DNA of 64,000 bases, taken from Betaproteobacteria bacterium. Its GTDB lineage: Bacteria > Pseudomonadota > Gammaproteobacteria > Burkholderiales > Rhodocyclaceae. The stretch spans positions 62,001-126,000 of the forward strand of contig VEPL01000027.1 in the NCBI GenBank assembly GCA_012026885.1. The letters run 5' to 3'. Positions 39,666 through 51,146 of the stretch are shown one piece after another. A model generated the notes under the pieces. That model did not search any database. It was not told the DNA's origin and saw only the letters and a program-made list of their open reading frames with translations. Positions within the stretch are counted from its first letter, which is position 1; each line of letters opens with the position of its first letter. A program made the translations under genes and the position numbers.

Positions 39666-40517
39666 ATGCAATCCCTGTGGATGCTCGCCGCCAGTTTTCT
39701 GTTCGCCTGCATGGGGGTTTGCGTCAAATTTGCCGCCGAAACCCATTCGGCGGTCGAGATCACGTTCTACCGCAGCTTCATTTCGCTGCTCCTGATGTTC
39801 GTCCTCGTGCGTTTCCAGGGCACGGCCCTCGCCACGCCGCACTGGCGTTGGCAGATTACGCGCGGCCTGGTCGGATTCGCGGCGCTGTTCGCCTATTTCT
39901 ACGCAATCACGCTGTTGCCATTGGCGACCGCGGTGACGCTCAACTACACGTCGGCGATCTTCCTCGCCGTCTACCTTGCGCTGGCCGGCTGGCGCATGGG
40001 GTCAGGCATCATCGGGGCACTCGGACTCGGCCTGGTGGGCGTCGCTTTGCTCTTGCGGCCGACCCTGCATGCCGATCAGCTGGCCGGTGGCCTGATCGGC
40101 CTCGGCTCGGGTGTCTTGGCCGGGATGGCGTACTTCAGCGTGCGCGAGCTCGGCCAGCGCGGCGAGCCCGAGACCCGCACCGTATTCTATTTCTCCCTGG
40201 TGTCCTCGGTCTGCGCCGGTACCTGGCTCGGCTTCGGCGAACTGCACGCGGTCGACCTGCGCAGCGGCGGCTTGCTCTTCGGCGTCGCCAGTTTCGCGAC
40301 GCTCGCCCAGCTTGCGATGACGCGCGCCTATTCGCGCGGCAAGACCCTGCTTTCGGCGGCGCTGGCCTACAGCACGGTCATTTTCGCCAGCCTGTTCGGT
40401 GTCGCGTTCTGGGGCGAATCGCTCGACCCGGTGGCGGGCGCGGCAATCGGCCTGATCGTCCTGTCGGGAATCGCGGCGACCCATTTTTCCCGCGCCAGCC
40501 CGGTAGAACAGGATTAA
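39666..40517 (+). CDS. EamA/DMT-family transporter
   Basis: The 283-residue protein has about ten membrane helices in two EamA repeats: SLWMLAASFLFACMGVCVKFA in the first and ARGKT-like region SRGKTLLSAALAYSTVIFASLFGVAFWGE in the second. DMT proteins export metabolites or amino acids; the substrate cannot be inferred. ATG 39666 fits the first helix; ATG 39636 is in frame and has a better ribosome site (AGGGG), but a -10-like element overlaps it. It is followed by the STAS gene 27 bases later. Confidence 0.85.
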   Translation: MQSLWMLAASFLFACMGVCVKFAAETHSAVEITFYRSFISLLLMFVLVRFQGTALATPHWRWQITRGLVGFAALFAYFYAITLLPLATAVTLNYTSAIFLAVYLALAGWRMGSGIIGALGLGLVGVALLLRPTLHADQLAGGLIGLGSGVLAGMAYFSVRELGQRGEPETRTVFYFSLVSSVCAGTWLGFGELHAVDLRSGGLLFGVASFATLAQLAMTRAYSRGKTLLSAALAYSTVIFASLFGVAFWGESLDPVAGAAIGLIVLSGIAATHFSRASPVEQD

Positions 40518-40544
40518 ACTGGTTGCACAAAGGAGAGGTATTTC

Positions 40545-40895
40545 ATGATCGTCATCGACCAAAAATCCAGTTGCGTGTCTGTTTCCGTTTTCGGTGAATT
40601 CACGCTGGCCGACTACAAGGAATTCGAGGAGGTCGTCAATTACAAGGTCCGCTTCGAGGGTCCGGTCGACCTGCTTTTCGACCTCAGCCGGATGGCGGAC
40701 TTGACCATCGACGTCGCCTGGGAAGAAATCAAGTTTTCGCGCGCCCATGCCAATGACTTCAAGCGCATCGCCGTGGTGACCGATAGCCAGTGGGTGACCT
40801 GGAGTGCCTGGCTCTCGCAGACTTTCGTCAATGCCGATGTCGAGGTCTTCGGCGATGCCGGCGAGGCGGCCGCTTGGCTGGATTCGGCGGAGTGA
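40545..40895 (+). CDS. STAS/SpoIIAA-like protein
   Basis: The 116-residue soluble protein matches the SpoIIAA-like (STAS/SEC14-like) family: a beta strand opening, DLLFDLSRMADLTIDVAWEEIKF, KRIAVVTDSQWVTWSAW and a C-terminal AEVFGDAGEAAAWL-like helix. These occur in many proteobacteria, with possible roles in anti-sigma-like regulation or lipid binding; the function is not established. GGAGAGG precedes the ATG by 6 bases. Its stop overlaps the GTG start of sseA. Confidence 0.82.
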   Translation: MIVIDQKSSCVSVSVFGEFTLADYKEFEEVVNYKVRFEGPVDLLFDLSRMADLTIDVAWEEIKFSRAHANDFKRIAVVTDSQWVTWSAWLSQTFVNADVEVFGDAGEAAAWLDSAE

Positions 40896-41740
40896 GCTAC
40901 ACGACGCTCGTCGACGCGGCCACTCTCGCCGCCCATCTGGATGACCCGGCCTGGGTGGTGGTCGATGTCCGCCACCAGCTGGCGGATCCCGGCTACGGGG
41001 AGCGCGCCTACGCCGCCGGTCACATTCCCGGGGCGATCTTCCTGCATTGCGACCGCGACCTGTCGGGGAAGCCGACCGGGAGCAACGGCCGCCATCCGCT
41101 TCCCGGTCGCGCGGAATTCGCCGCATGCCTCGCTGCTGCAGGCATCGGCCCGGCGACGCAGGTGGTTGCCTATGACGATGCGCAGGGCATGATCGCCGGC
41201 CGCCTGTGGTGGCTGTTGCGCTGGCTGGGACATGATCGTACCGCCCTGCTCGACGGGGGGTTGCAGGCCTGGCAGGCCGCCGACGGCGCCCTGACCGCGG
41301 TCGTTCCCACTTGCGCGGCAGGCAGTCTGCAGCCGCGGCCGGGCTGCCAGCCGGTCGCCGCCGCCGATTTGCTCGAGCGCCTGGAGACGCCGCAGTTGCA
41401 CCTGGTCGATGCGCGCAGCCCCGATCGTTTCCGTGGCGAGAACGAAACCATCGACCCGGTGGCCGGGCATATTCCCGGCGCGGTCAACCGCTTCTTTCGC
41501 GACAATTTGCAGCCCGATGGCCGTTTCAAGCCGGCGGCAGTGCTGCGCGCGGAATGGCTTGCCCTGCTCGCTGGCGCCCTGCCGGAGGAGGTGGTCCATC
41601 AATGCGGGTCAGGGGTTTCCGCCTGCCACAACCTGCTGGCCATGGAAATCGCCGGCCTGAGCGGCTCCCGGCTCTACGCCGGATCGTGGAGCGAGTGGTG
41701 TGCCGACCGCGGCCGGCCGGTGGCGGTCGGGGCGACCTGA
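40892..41740 (+). CDS. sseA: 3-mercaptopyruvate/thiosulfate sulfurtransferase SseA
   Basis: This 282-residue tandem rhodanese protein has two domains. The N-terminal one is inactive (VVDVRHQLADPGYGERAYAAGHIPGAIF) and the C-terminal one carries the active loop CGSGVSA. The CGSG(V/T) loop favours 3-mercaptopyruvate sulfurtransferase over thiosulfate rhodanese. The start is GTG 40892, overlapping the STAS stop (GTGA). A torD-like gene follows 5 bases after its stop. Confidence 0.9.
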   Translation: MSYTTLVDAATLAAHLDDPAWVVVDVRHQLADPGYGERAYAAGHIPGAIFLHCDRDLSGKPTGSNGRHPLPGRAEFAACLAAAGIGPATQVVAYDDAQGMIAGRLWWLLRWLGHDRTALLDGGLQAWQAADGALTAVVPTCAAGSLQPRPGCQPVAAADLLERLETPQLHLVDARSPDRFRGENETIDPVAGHIPGAVNRFFRDNLQPDGRFKPAAVLRAEWLALLAGALPEEVVHQCGSGVSACHNLLAMEIAGLSGSRLYAGSWSEWCADRGRPVAVGAT

Positions 41741-41744
41741 TCCG

Positions 41745-42509
41745 ATGCGGCGCGGCGATGTCGCGGGCCTGATGAATGCGGAGCTCAGGGCGGCGCTCGT
41801 CGACGACCTCGACCAGTTGCTCCGCCTGCACGACCGCGAGCTCGACGGCGAAACACTGGCCGCGCTGGCGGCGGCGGATTTTCCGCTTGGCCTTGCCCTG
41901 ATGCCGCGTTCCGACCCGCTGCCCGCCCCCTGGCGGCAGATGGCCGATGCGGTGCGGGGCTTGCCGGCAGTGATCGACAAGGCCGTGCTCGACGAACTGG
42001 CGGCCGACTACGCCGCAATCTACCTGAATCAGGCCTGCGGGGCATCGCCGTACGAATCGGTGTGGCTGGACGACGATCATCTTGCCTGCCAGGCACCGAT
42101 GTTCGAACTGCGAGCCATCTACGCCGCGGCGGGGCTCAAGGTGGCGGACTGGCGCCAGCGCTTCGATGACCATCTGGTTTTGCAACTCCAGTACCTGCGG
42201 CACGTAATCGCGACGGATGCGGTCGACGGCTTGGCAATGGCCGATTTCATCGACGAGCATCTCGGCTTCTGGTTTCCCGATTTCGCCGATCGTGTCGCAG
42301 CCCGCTGCCATACCGATTTCTATGCTGCTCTGGCGGGGCTCACCTGCGAGTGGCTGCGATCGTTCCGGTTCATGCTTGCGGCACTGAGCGGGCGGCCGTT
42401 GCCGGAGCACGCGGAAATTGCGGCGCGTATCGACCGCAAACGGATACGGGGGCGGGGCGAAGTGGCACCGCTGCGCTTCATGCCCGGCGCTCAGGGGCCG
42501 AGCTGGTAA
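41745..42509 (+). CDS. TorD/DmsD-family molybdoenzyme chaperone
   Basis: The 254-residue all-helical protein matches the TorD family: DYAAIYLNQACGASPYESVWL, then ACQAPMFELRAIYAAAGLK and LGFWFPDFADRV. TorD proteins bind Tat signal peptides of molybdenum oxidoreductases during cofactor insertion. No molybdoenzyme gene is in the window, so the client is unlinked or lies beyond. The start at ATG 41745 follows the sseA stop by 4 bases; ATG 41772 is an alternative. Confidence 0.85.
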   Translation: MRRGDVAGLMNAELRAALVDDLDQLLRLHDRELDGETLAALAAADFPLGLALMPRSDPLPAPWRQMADAVRGLPAVIDKAVLDELAADYAAIYLNQACGASPYESVWLDDDHLACQAPMFELRAIYAAAGLKVADWRQRFDDHLVLQLQYLRHVIATDAVDGLAMADFIDEHLGFWFPDFADRVAARCHTDFYAALAGLTCEWLRSFRFMLAALSGRPLPEHAEIAARIDRKRIRGRGEVAPLRFMPGAQGPSW

Positions 42510-42530
42510 GCCGGCAGCCTTCCTCCGCCC

Positions 42531-43073
42531 CTACTCTTCGCCGAATTCGAACGCATTGTCGTCGAAGATCGACGGCGGCTGCTGCAGGTTGTCCGGCGCG
42601 AAGGGGTTGGACCGGGGATTCGGGGCTTGCGGTTGCAGGGCGCGCAATTCGGCGGCCAGGCGGCGCGCCTCGGTGCACGTCACATCGATTACGCTGGCAC
42701 CCGGGCTGCCCGGGCGTGGGCTGTAGAACCGCAGCGGGTCGGCGCGCGGCTCGAACTGCCCCGCCGAGCCTGAAGTAACCTTGGCCATCTCCCCGAAACG
42801 GCAGCGTATGGCCCACAGGGTCATCTGGTCCGGTGGCGCCTCGCCTGCATCCTTGCGTTTTTCCTCGTCGACGACGATCCGCTCCCAGATCTCGTAGTGG
42901 CGGGTGCGCTTGCGCAGGCTGTCGAGGTTGATGCTCAGGCGGCCGCGTGCCGGCGTATCCTGGACCCTGACGTCGCCGAGGTAGACCCAGCGGTCGAGGG
43001 CCGCGGCCGGGAACGGCGCAAGCGCGAAAAAGGGAAGCAACAGGAGTGGCAATGCGATGGCGCGCATGCCCAT
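42531..43073 (-). CDS. Exported protein with surface-adhesin-E-like domain
   Basis: The 180-residue protein has a signal peptide (MGMRAIALPLLLLPFFALAPFPAAA) and a single beta-rich domain beginning LDRWVYLGD, with a Cys pair (IRCRF and VTCTEA) and a Pro/Asn-rich acidic tail. This resembles the surface-adhesin E family common in betaproteobacteria; its biological role is unclear. AAGG lies 7 bases before ATG 43073. It sits beside the bacteriohemerythrin gene on the same strand, 61 bases upstream of its start. Confidence 0.6.
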   Translation of the reverse strand: MGMRAIALPLLLLPFFALAPFPAAALDRWVYLGDVRVQDTPARGRLSINLDSLRKRTRHYEIWERIVVDEEKRKDAGEAPPDQMTLWAIRCRFGEMAKVTSGSAGQFEPRADPLRFYSPRPGSPGASVIDVTCTEARRLAAELRALQPQAPNPRSNPFAPDNLQQPPSIFDDNAFEFGEE

Positions 43074-43134
43074 GAGTATCCTTCGTCGCTGCGCTGAAAT
43101 CCAGTCGCCGCAGCGATGCAGGCCTGTCCGGGGG

Positions 43135-43878
43135 TCAGCCTGCCGGCTGCGGTGCGAAGTCGGGTGTCGGGCGCAGCGGGTCGTGAGTGCCCAGGCGCAG
43201 GTCTTCGGCAACGATATGGCCGGCAATGACATCGTCAGCAATGAACTTCACCAGTTCGTTGATGCGCAGCTGGCCCGCATGGCAGCTGTCGCGGTAATCC
43301 TTGATTCGTTGGAGCAGGGCGCGATGGTGGGTCTGGTGGGCGTCGTCGAGCGGCCGTCCGAGTCCTGCCAGTACGGATTCCTCGGTGGCGAAGTGCTCGC
43401 TGACGTCGTTCACCAGGTCATCGAGCAGCAGTTCGATATCGGCGGTGCTGCTCCCTGCGAGCAGCGAGGCGACCAGTTCATTGCCGATGCTGAACAGGCG
43501 CCGGTGCTGCCGGTCGATCAACTCGTGCCCGGTCGCAAATTCCGCACGCCAGATCAGTTGGGTTACTTCACGACGCCGGGTGCCGCCGATTTCGCCGAGT
43601 TCCTCGCTGCGCATGGTGCGGACGGGGCGGCGCGCGCGGAAGTCGCGACGGAGCTTGATGATCACGGCACCCGCCGAGACCAGCATGACGCCGCTGAGAT
43701 AGGCACCGGCGTTGCCCAGAACTACCGCGCTGGCGATGCCGGCCCCGATGTAGGCGTACGGAAGCGCCTCGTAGAGCCAGGAGGGCAGCCGGCCCTGGCG
43801 GCGGTCCTGGCCCTGGCGACGGTCTCGTCTTTCGCGGCGGTCATGTCTTTGCCGGCGGTCTTCAGGTTGTTTCGTCAT
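43135..43878 (-). CDS. Membrane-anchored bacteriohemerythrin
   Basis: The 247-residue protein has an Arg/Asp/Gln-rich repetitive N-terminus (RRQ/DRRQ units, residues of about 8-30), two hydrophobic helices (about 38-75), and a hemerythrin domain. The iron ligands fit HELIDRQHRRLF, HFATEE, HHRALL and the D in HIVAEDL, the full di-iron set. Hemerythrins bind oxygen; membrane forms are proposed to feed oxygen to oxidases or to sense it. Its stop lies 61 bases upstream of the SAE-like gene in the same direction. Confidence 0.88.
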   Translation of the reverse strand: MTKQPEDRRQRHDRRERRDRRQGQDRRQGRLPSWLYEALPYAYIGAGIASAVVLGNAGAYLSGVMLVSAGAVIIKLRRDFRARRPVRTMRSEELGEIGGTRRREVTQLIWRAEFATGHELIDRQHRRLFSIGNELVASLLAGSSTADIELLLDDLVNDVSEHFATEESVLAGLGRPLDDAHQTHHRALLQRIKDYRDSCHAGQLRINELVKFIADDVIAGHIVAEDLRLGTHDPLRPTPDFAPQPAG

Positions 43879-44000
43879 TTTCTGGGCTCGTCAGGGGCGG
43901 TTTGCGGCAGCAAGTATGGGGAATTCTGGCGGGCGCCACCAGGAATGTCCGTTAAATATGCCACGCCGGTCCCGATTCGTGGGGCAAGGCTTTCCGCGCT

Positions 44001-45041
44001 TCAGTTTTCGCCGGACCTGGTTGCGAGCTTCTCTTCGGCCCAGGCGATGTGCTCGCGCACCAGTGCCGACGGGTGGTCGGCCCGTGCTGCCAGGGCCGCC
44101 AGGGCGGCCGGTGTCGGCGGCCCGTTGCCGATGGCGACGGCGATGTTGCGCAGCCAGCGCTCATGCCCGATGCGGCGGATGGGGCTGCCGGCCAGCCGCG
44201 CCTCGAACTCTTCTTCGCTCCAGGCGAAGAGTTCGCCGAGCCGGGCGCCGGCGAGTCCTTCCCGCGGTGCGAAGGCGGGGTCGCCGAGGCGGGCGTGCCG
44301 GTTCCACGGACAGCAGGTCTGGCAGTCATCGCAACCGTAGATGCGGTTGCCGATCAAGGGGCGCAAATCGATCGGGATCGGCCCGGCCAGTTCGATCGTC
44401 AGGTAGGAGATGCAGCGTCGGGCGTCGACCTGGTAGGGCGCCACGATTGCCCCGGTCGGGCATGCGTCGAGGCAGGCGCGGCAGGTGCCGCAATGATCGT
44501 CTGGCGGGGTGTCTTCCTCGAGGGGGAGGTCGCAGTAGATCTCGCCGAGGAAACGCCAGGAGCCTTCGCGCGCGAGCAGTAGCGTGTGCTTGCCGCGCCA
44601 GCCGAGGCCTGCGCGCACGGCGAATTCGACTTCCATTACCGGGGCGGAGTCCGAGAAAACACGGTAGCCGAACGGCCCGATGCGTTCGCTGATAAAGCCG
44701 GCAAGCCGTTGCAGGCGGTTGCGAACCACCTTGTGATAGTCGCGGCCGAGCGCGTAGCGGGATATTTCCGCGCGCTCCGGGTCGTCGTTGGCGGTCGTTG
44801 CCGGCAGATAATCGAGTGCGGCCGAGATGACCGTCACCGTGCCCGGCTGCAGGCGCTCGGGGCTACAGCGCAGATCGGCGTGGCGCGCCATATAATCCAT
44901 CTCGCCGTGGAACCCGGCCGCCAGCCACGCGCGCAGCCGTGCCGCTGCCGGACCGGTCTCGGCGCGGGCGAAGCCGACGGCAGCGAAGCCGAGTTCCCTG
45001 CCCGCGGTGCGAATGTGTTCCTTGAGCCCGCCTGCATCCAT
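44001..45041 (-). CDS. queG: Epoxyqueuosine reductase QueG
   Basis: The 346-residue cobalamin and iron-sulfur enzyme reduces epoxyqueuosine to queuosine in the tRNA wobble position. It has two 4Fe-4S motifs, CGTCRACLDACPTGAI and CDDCQTCCPWNRHA, preceded by the catalytic region DSAPVMEVEFAVRAGLGWRGKHT. ATG 45041 (MDAGGLKEHIRTAG) fits the family; ATG 45062 is a longer in-frame option. It is divergent from tsaE, with 15 bases between the chosen starts, so the promoters must lie inside one another's coding sequence. Confidence 0.95.
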   Translation of the reverse strand: MDAGGLKEHIRTAGRELGFAAVGFARAETGPAAARLRAWLAAGFHGEMDYMARHADLRCSPERLQPGTVTVISAALDYLPATTANDDPERAEISRYALGRDYHKVVRNRLQRLAGFISERIGPFGYRVFSDSAPVMEVEFAVRAGLGWRGKHTLLLAREGSWRFLGEIYCDLPLEEDTPPDDHCGTCRACLDACPTGAIVAPYQVDARRCISYLTIELAGPIPIDLRPLIGNRIYGCDDCQTCCPWNRHARLGDPAFAPREGLAGARLGELFAWSEEEFEARLAGSPIRRIGHERWLRNIAVAIGNGPPTPAALAALAARADHPSALVREHIAWAEEKLATRSGEN

Positions 45042-45056
45042 CCTGGAGTCGCCAAA

Positions 45057-45572
45057 GTGCATAGCCCCGATGTTAATGCCGTTTTCGATTTGCCTGACGA
45101 GGCGGCCACCGCCGAGTTCGGCCGGCGTCTTGCCCCGTGCCTGTGCCCGGGGCTGGTGATCTATCTGGAAGGCGACCTCGGTGCCGGGAAAACCACGCTC
45201 GCCCGGGCGCTGATTCGGGCCCTCGGCCATGTCGGCGCGGTGAAAAGTCCGACTTATTCACTGGTTGAAGTTTACGTCGTTTCGAGTTTATACTTGTATC
45301 ACTTTGATTTTTATCGTTTCGAGTCACCGGAGGAATTTCACTATGCGGGCTTGGACGAGTATTTCAACGAAACTGCAGTCTGCCTTGTCGAATGGCCGGA
45401 GCGCGCTGCGGGCTGCGTTCCGCCGCCAGACCTGCGGCTGCGCCTTCATCATGCAGGTGTCGGGCGTGTCATCGAAGCCTTGGCAAATACACCGCAGGGG
45501 CAGACATGCCTGAACGCGCTCGCCCCGATGGCGGGCGACGGCAACTCCTGCGCGGCGCCGGCGCTGCCCTGA
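45057..45572 (+). CDS. tsaE: tRNA threonylcarbamoyladenosine synthesis ATPase TsaE
   Basis: The P-loop ATPase works with TsaB and TsaD to make t6A37 in tRNA. Walker A is EGDLGAGKTTLARAL, followed by VKSPTYSLVE and HFDFYRFESPEEF, both typical of TsaE. The start chosen is GTG 45057, as the frame has no nearby ATG; the product is 171 residues. The 3' end overlaps amiC by 67 bases, with amiC in a different frame. A tsaE-amiC pair is standard in proteobacteria. Confidence 0.93.
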   Translation: MHSPDVNAVFDLPDEAATAEFGRRLAPCLCPGLVIYLEGDLGAGKTTLARALIRALGHVGAVKSPTYSLVEVYVVSSLYLYHFDFYRFESPEEFHYAGLDEYFNETAVCLVEWPERAAGCVPPPDLRLRLHHAGVGRVIEALANTPQGQTCLNALAPMAGDGNSCAAPALP

Positions 45573-46876
45573 TCCTCTCTGTTTCGCCGCTCGCCGGCGC
45601 GGCGGCGCGCTTGCCGTCGATCCTGGCCGTACGCATCTGGCCGGCAGCCGACTACACCCGCGTGACGCTCGAGCACAACGCGCCGCTGCGGTTCACGCAT
45701 TTCACGGTCGAGAATCCCGATCGGCTCGTCGTGGATATCGAGGGCGTCGAATTCAACAGCGTCCTCGACAGCATTGCCCGCAAGGTCACCACCGAGGATC
45801 CCTATATCCGGCAGTTGCGCGCCGGGCGCTACAAGCCGGGGGTTGTCCGACTGGTGATGGATCTCAAGACCCGTGTCGTACCCCAGGTTTTCGAATTGAA
45901 GCCGGTCGGCGAATATGGCCATCGCCTCGTGCTCGATGTTTACCCGCTGACGCCGGTCGATCCGCTGATGCAGCTGGTCGAGGGGCGGCAGGAAGCGGTC
46001 GAGCCGCTCAAGCCCGACGACAAGCCGCGCGTGACAGAGGCGGTGCCGGAGACGAAGGTCGAGCCGGGAGCGCAGGTCAGGAGCGAGCGCGGCGAAGGGC
46101 GGGTCAGCGAAGCGCCCGAAGTACGGACGACGCGCAAGTCGGGCAAGCCGGTGGTCGACCGGCTGGTCACGATCACCCTCGATCCCGGCCACGGCGGCGA
46201 GGATCCCGGGGCGATCGGCAAGGGCGGATCGCGCGAGAAGGATGTCACCCTCGAAGTGGCCCGTCGCCTCAAGCGGCGCCTCGACGCCGAGCCCAACATG
46301 CGGGCAGTGCTGACGCGCGATGCCGACTTCTTCGTGCCGCTGCAGACGCGCGTGCAGAAGGCGCGTCGCGTCCAGTCCGACCTCTTCCTGTCCATCCATG
46401 CCGACGCGTGGATTCGGCCCGATGCGCGTGGCTCGTCGGTCTTCGTCCTGTCCGAGCGCGGGGCGACGAGCGCGCAGGCGCGCATGCTCGCGCAGCGTGA
46501 GAACGAAGCCGACCTGATTGGCGGCATCAATCTCGGCAGCAAGGACGTGTTTCTCGCCCGCACCCTGCTCGAGCTCTCGCAGACGGCAACCATCAACGAC
46601 AGCCTCAAGCTCGGCAAGTACCTGCTCGCCAGCCTCGGCAACGTCAATACCCTGCACAAGAACAACGTCGAGCAGGCGGGATTCGCCGTGCTCAAGGCGC
46701 CGGACATTCCGTCGGCGCTGATCGAGACGGCCTTCATCTCCAATCCGGAGGAGGAACGCCGCCTCAACGACGATGCCTACCAGGAGAAGCTTGCCGAGGC
46801 CATCGTCAAGGGCATCCGCGAGTACTTCGTCAAGCATCCGCCGGGCCCGCGCGCGCGCCTGATCAGCCTCGCCTGA
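45506..46876 (+). CDS. amiC: N-acetylmuramoyl-L-alanine amidase AmiC-type
   Basis: The 456-residue protein has a twin-Arg-like leader (GGRRQLLRGAGAALIL), an AMIN domain at about residues 35-145 (septal peptidoglycan targeting), a Lys/Glu/Pro linker, and a zinc amidase_3 domain (TITLDPGHGGEDPGAIG, LSIHADAW, VLKAPDIPSALIETAFISN). It splits septal peptidoglycan in daughter-cell separation. ATG 45506 lies within the end of tsaE, which is common for this pair. Confidence 0.94.
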   Translation: MPERARPDGGRRQLLRGAGAALILSVSPLAGAAARLPSILAVRIWPAADYTRVTLEHNAPLRFTHFTVENPDRLVVDIEGVEFNSVLDSIARKVTTEDPYIRQLRAGRYKPGVVRLVMDLKTRVVPQVFELKPVGEYGHRLVLDVYPLTPVDPLMQLVEGRQEAVEPLKPDDKPRVTEAVPETKVEPGAQVRSERGEGRVSEAPEVRTTRKSGKPVVDRLVTITLDPGHGGEDPGAIGKGGSREKDVTLEVARRLKRRLDAEPNMRAVLTRDADFFVPLQTRVQKARRVQSDLFLSIHADAWIRPDARGSSVFVLSERGATSAQARMLAQRENEADLIGGINLGSKDVFLARTLLELSQTATINDSLKLGKYLLASLGNVNTLHKNNVEQAGFAVLKAPDIPSALIETAFISNPEEERRLNDDAYQEKLAEAIVKGIREYFVKHPPGPRARLISLA

Positions 46877-46918
46877 GCGCGAACCGCCGCCGGCCTCCGC
46901 CGGGCGGGCGCAAGCCGT

Positions 46919-46924
46919 TATAAT
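46919..46924 (+). promoter_or_regulatory. Candidate -10 element for ribF
   Basis: A consensus TATAAT lies 22 bases before the ribF ATG (46947), after a GC-rich inverted-repeat region that follows amiC. No good -35 is visible at 16-18 bases. It would start the ribF-ileS-lspA-fkpB-ispH transcript. Confidence 0.45.
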
Positions 46925-46946
46925 CCTTCATTTTTTCGAGCGGCAG

Positions 46947-47867
46947 ATGCGGGTTTTTCGCGGCTTTTCGCGACCGGTTCCCGGGCCGACGGCTCTGGCT
47001 ATCGGCAATTTCGACGGCGTGCACCGCGGGCACGGCGCCCTCCTCGCGCGCCTGTGCGATGTGGCGCGCAGCACCGGACTGCCGCCGACGGTCCTCACCT
47101 TCGAGCCTCATCCGCGCGAATTCTTCGCGCCGGCCTCGGCGCCGGCGCGCCTGACTACGCTGCGCGAGAAGATCGAGCTGCTCGGCGAGGCGGGCGTCGA
47201 CCAGATCATGGTCTGCCGGTTTAATGCCGAATTCGCCGCCCTGACGCCCGACAGTTTCGTGACGCGCGTGCTGGTCGGCGGGCTGCGCACGCGGCACCTG
47301 ATCGTTGGCGACGACTTCCGCTTCGGCAAGGGGCGTGCCGGCGACTTCGCCCTGCTGCAGGCTGCCGGGGCGACAAGCGGGTTTGCCGTCGAGGCCATGG
47401 GCAGCGTGACGGTGGCCGGCGAGCGGGTTTCCAGCTCCGGCGTGCGCGAGGCGCTGGCTGCCGGCGGCATGGAGCGCGCGGCGCGCCTGCTCGGTCGCCC
47501 GTACATCATCGATGGCCAGGTGACGCGCGGCCAGCAGCTTGGGCGGCAGTGGGGATTCCCGACCGCCAACCTGCGCATCAAGCACAATCCCTTGCCGATG
47601 ACCGGTGTCTTCGTCGTCGAGGTCGGCGGCCTGGGCGAGCGGCCGCTGCCCGGCGTCGCCAACCTCGGCATCCGGCCGACCGTCGGCGGCACGCGTCCGC
47701 TGCTCGAGGTTCACCTCTTCGACTTCGATCGCGACATCTACGGCGCCCACATCTCGGTGCGCTTCGTACACAAGCTGCGCGACGAGCGCCGCTTCCCCGA
47801 CTTCGACGCCCTCAAGGCGCAAATCGCGGCCGATGCCGTGGCGGCGCGGGCCTTCTTCAAGCTTTGA
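46947..47867 (+). CDS. ribF: Bifunctional riboflavin kinase/FAD synthetase RibF
   Basis: The 306-residue protein has an N-terminal FAD synthetase (nucleotidyltransferase) domain with GNFDGVHRGH and an adenylyl loop near VSSSGVREALAAG, and a C-terminal riboflavin kinase barrel with WGFPTANL and GVFVVEV. It makes FMN and FAD. ribF precedes ileS by 9 bases; the ribF-ileS-lspA series is a conserved operon. Confidence 0.97.
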   Translation: MRVFRGFSRPVPGPTALAIGNFDGVHRGHGALLARLCDVARSTGLPPTVLTFEPHPREFFAPASAPARLTTLREKIELLGEAGVDQIMVCRFNAEFAALTPDSFVTRVLVGGLRTRHLIVGDDFRFGKGRAGDFALLQAAGATSGFAVEAMGSVTVAGERVSSSGVREALAAGGMERAARLLGRPYIIDGQVTRGQQLGRQWGFPTANLRIKHNPLPMTGVFVVEVGGLGERPLPGVANLGIRPTVGGTRPLLEVHLFDFDRDIYGAHISVRFVHKLRDERRFPDFDALKAQIAADAVAARAFFKL

Positions 47868-47876
47868 GCAACCCAA

Positions 47877-50675
<2,799 letters not shown>

Positions 50676-51146
50676 TGCTTCCCGCTGGTATGCGCTGGCG
50701 GGGCTGGTCATCGTTCTCGACCAGGCGACCAAGGCCATCGTCCTTGCCAGCATCCCGTTCGGCGAACGCATCGTTTTCCTGCCGTTCTGGAACTGGGTGC
50801 TGACCATGAACCCGGGTGCCGCCTTCAGCTTCCTCGCCGACCAGCCTGGCTGGCAGCGCTGGTTCTTCGCGATCCTGGCGCTTGCCGTCTCGGCGTGGAT
50901 TGCCCTCGAACTGCGCCGCCACCCCGAACAGAAGCTGCTCTCGCTGGCCCTGGCGCTGGTCATGGGCGGTGCGCTCGGCAATGTCATCGACAGAATCCGC
51001 TTCGGCGCCGTCGTCGACTTCGTCCAGTGGCATGCCGCCGGCTTCTACTGGCCCGCGTTCAACGTCGCCGATTCGGCCATCACGGTCGGCGCCATTTTGC
51101 TGGTCGTCGGGCAGTTGACCGCGACCGGCGGGAAAGATCACGCCCC

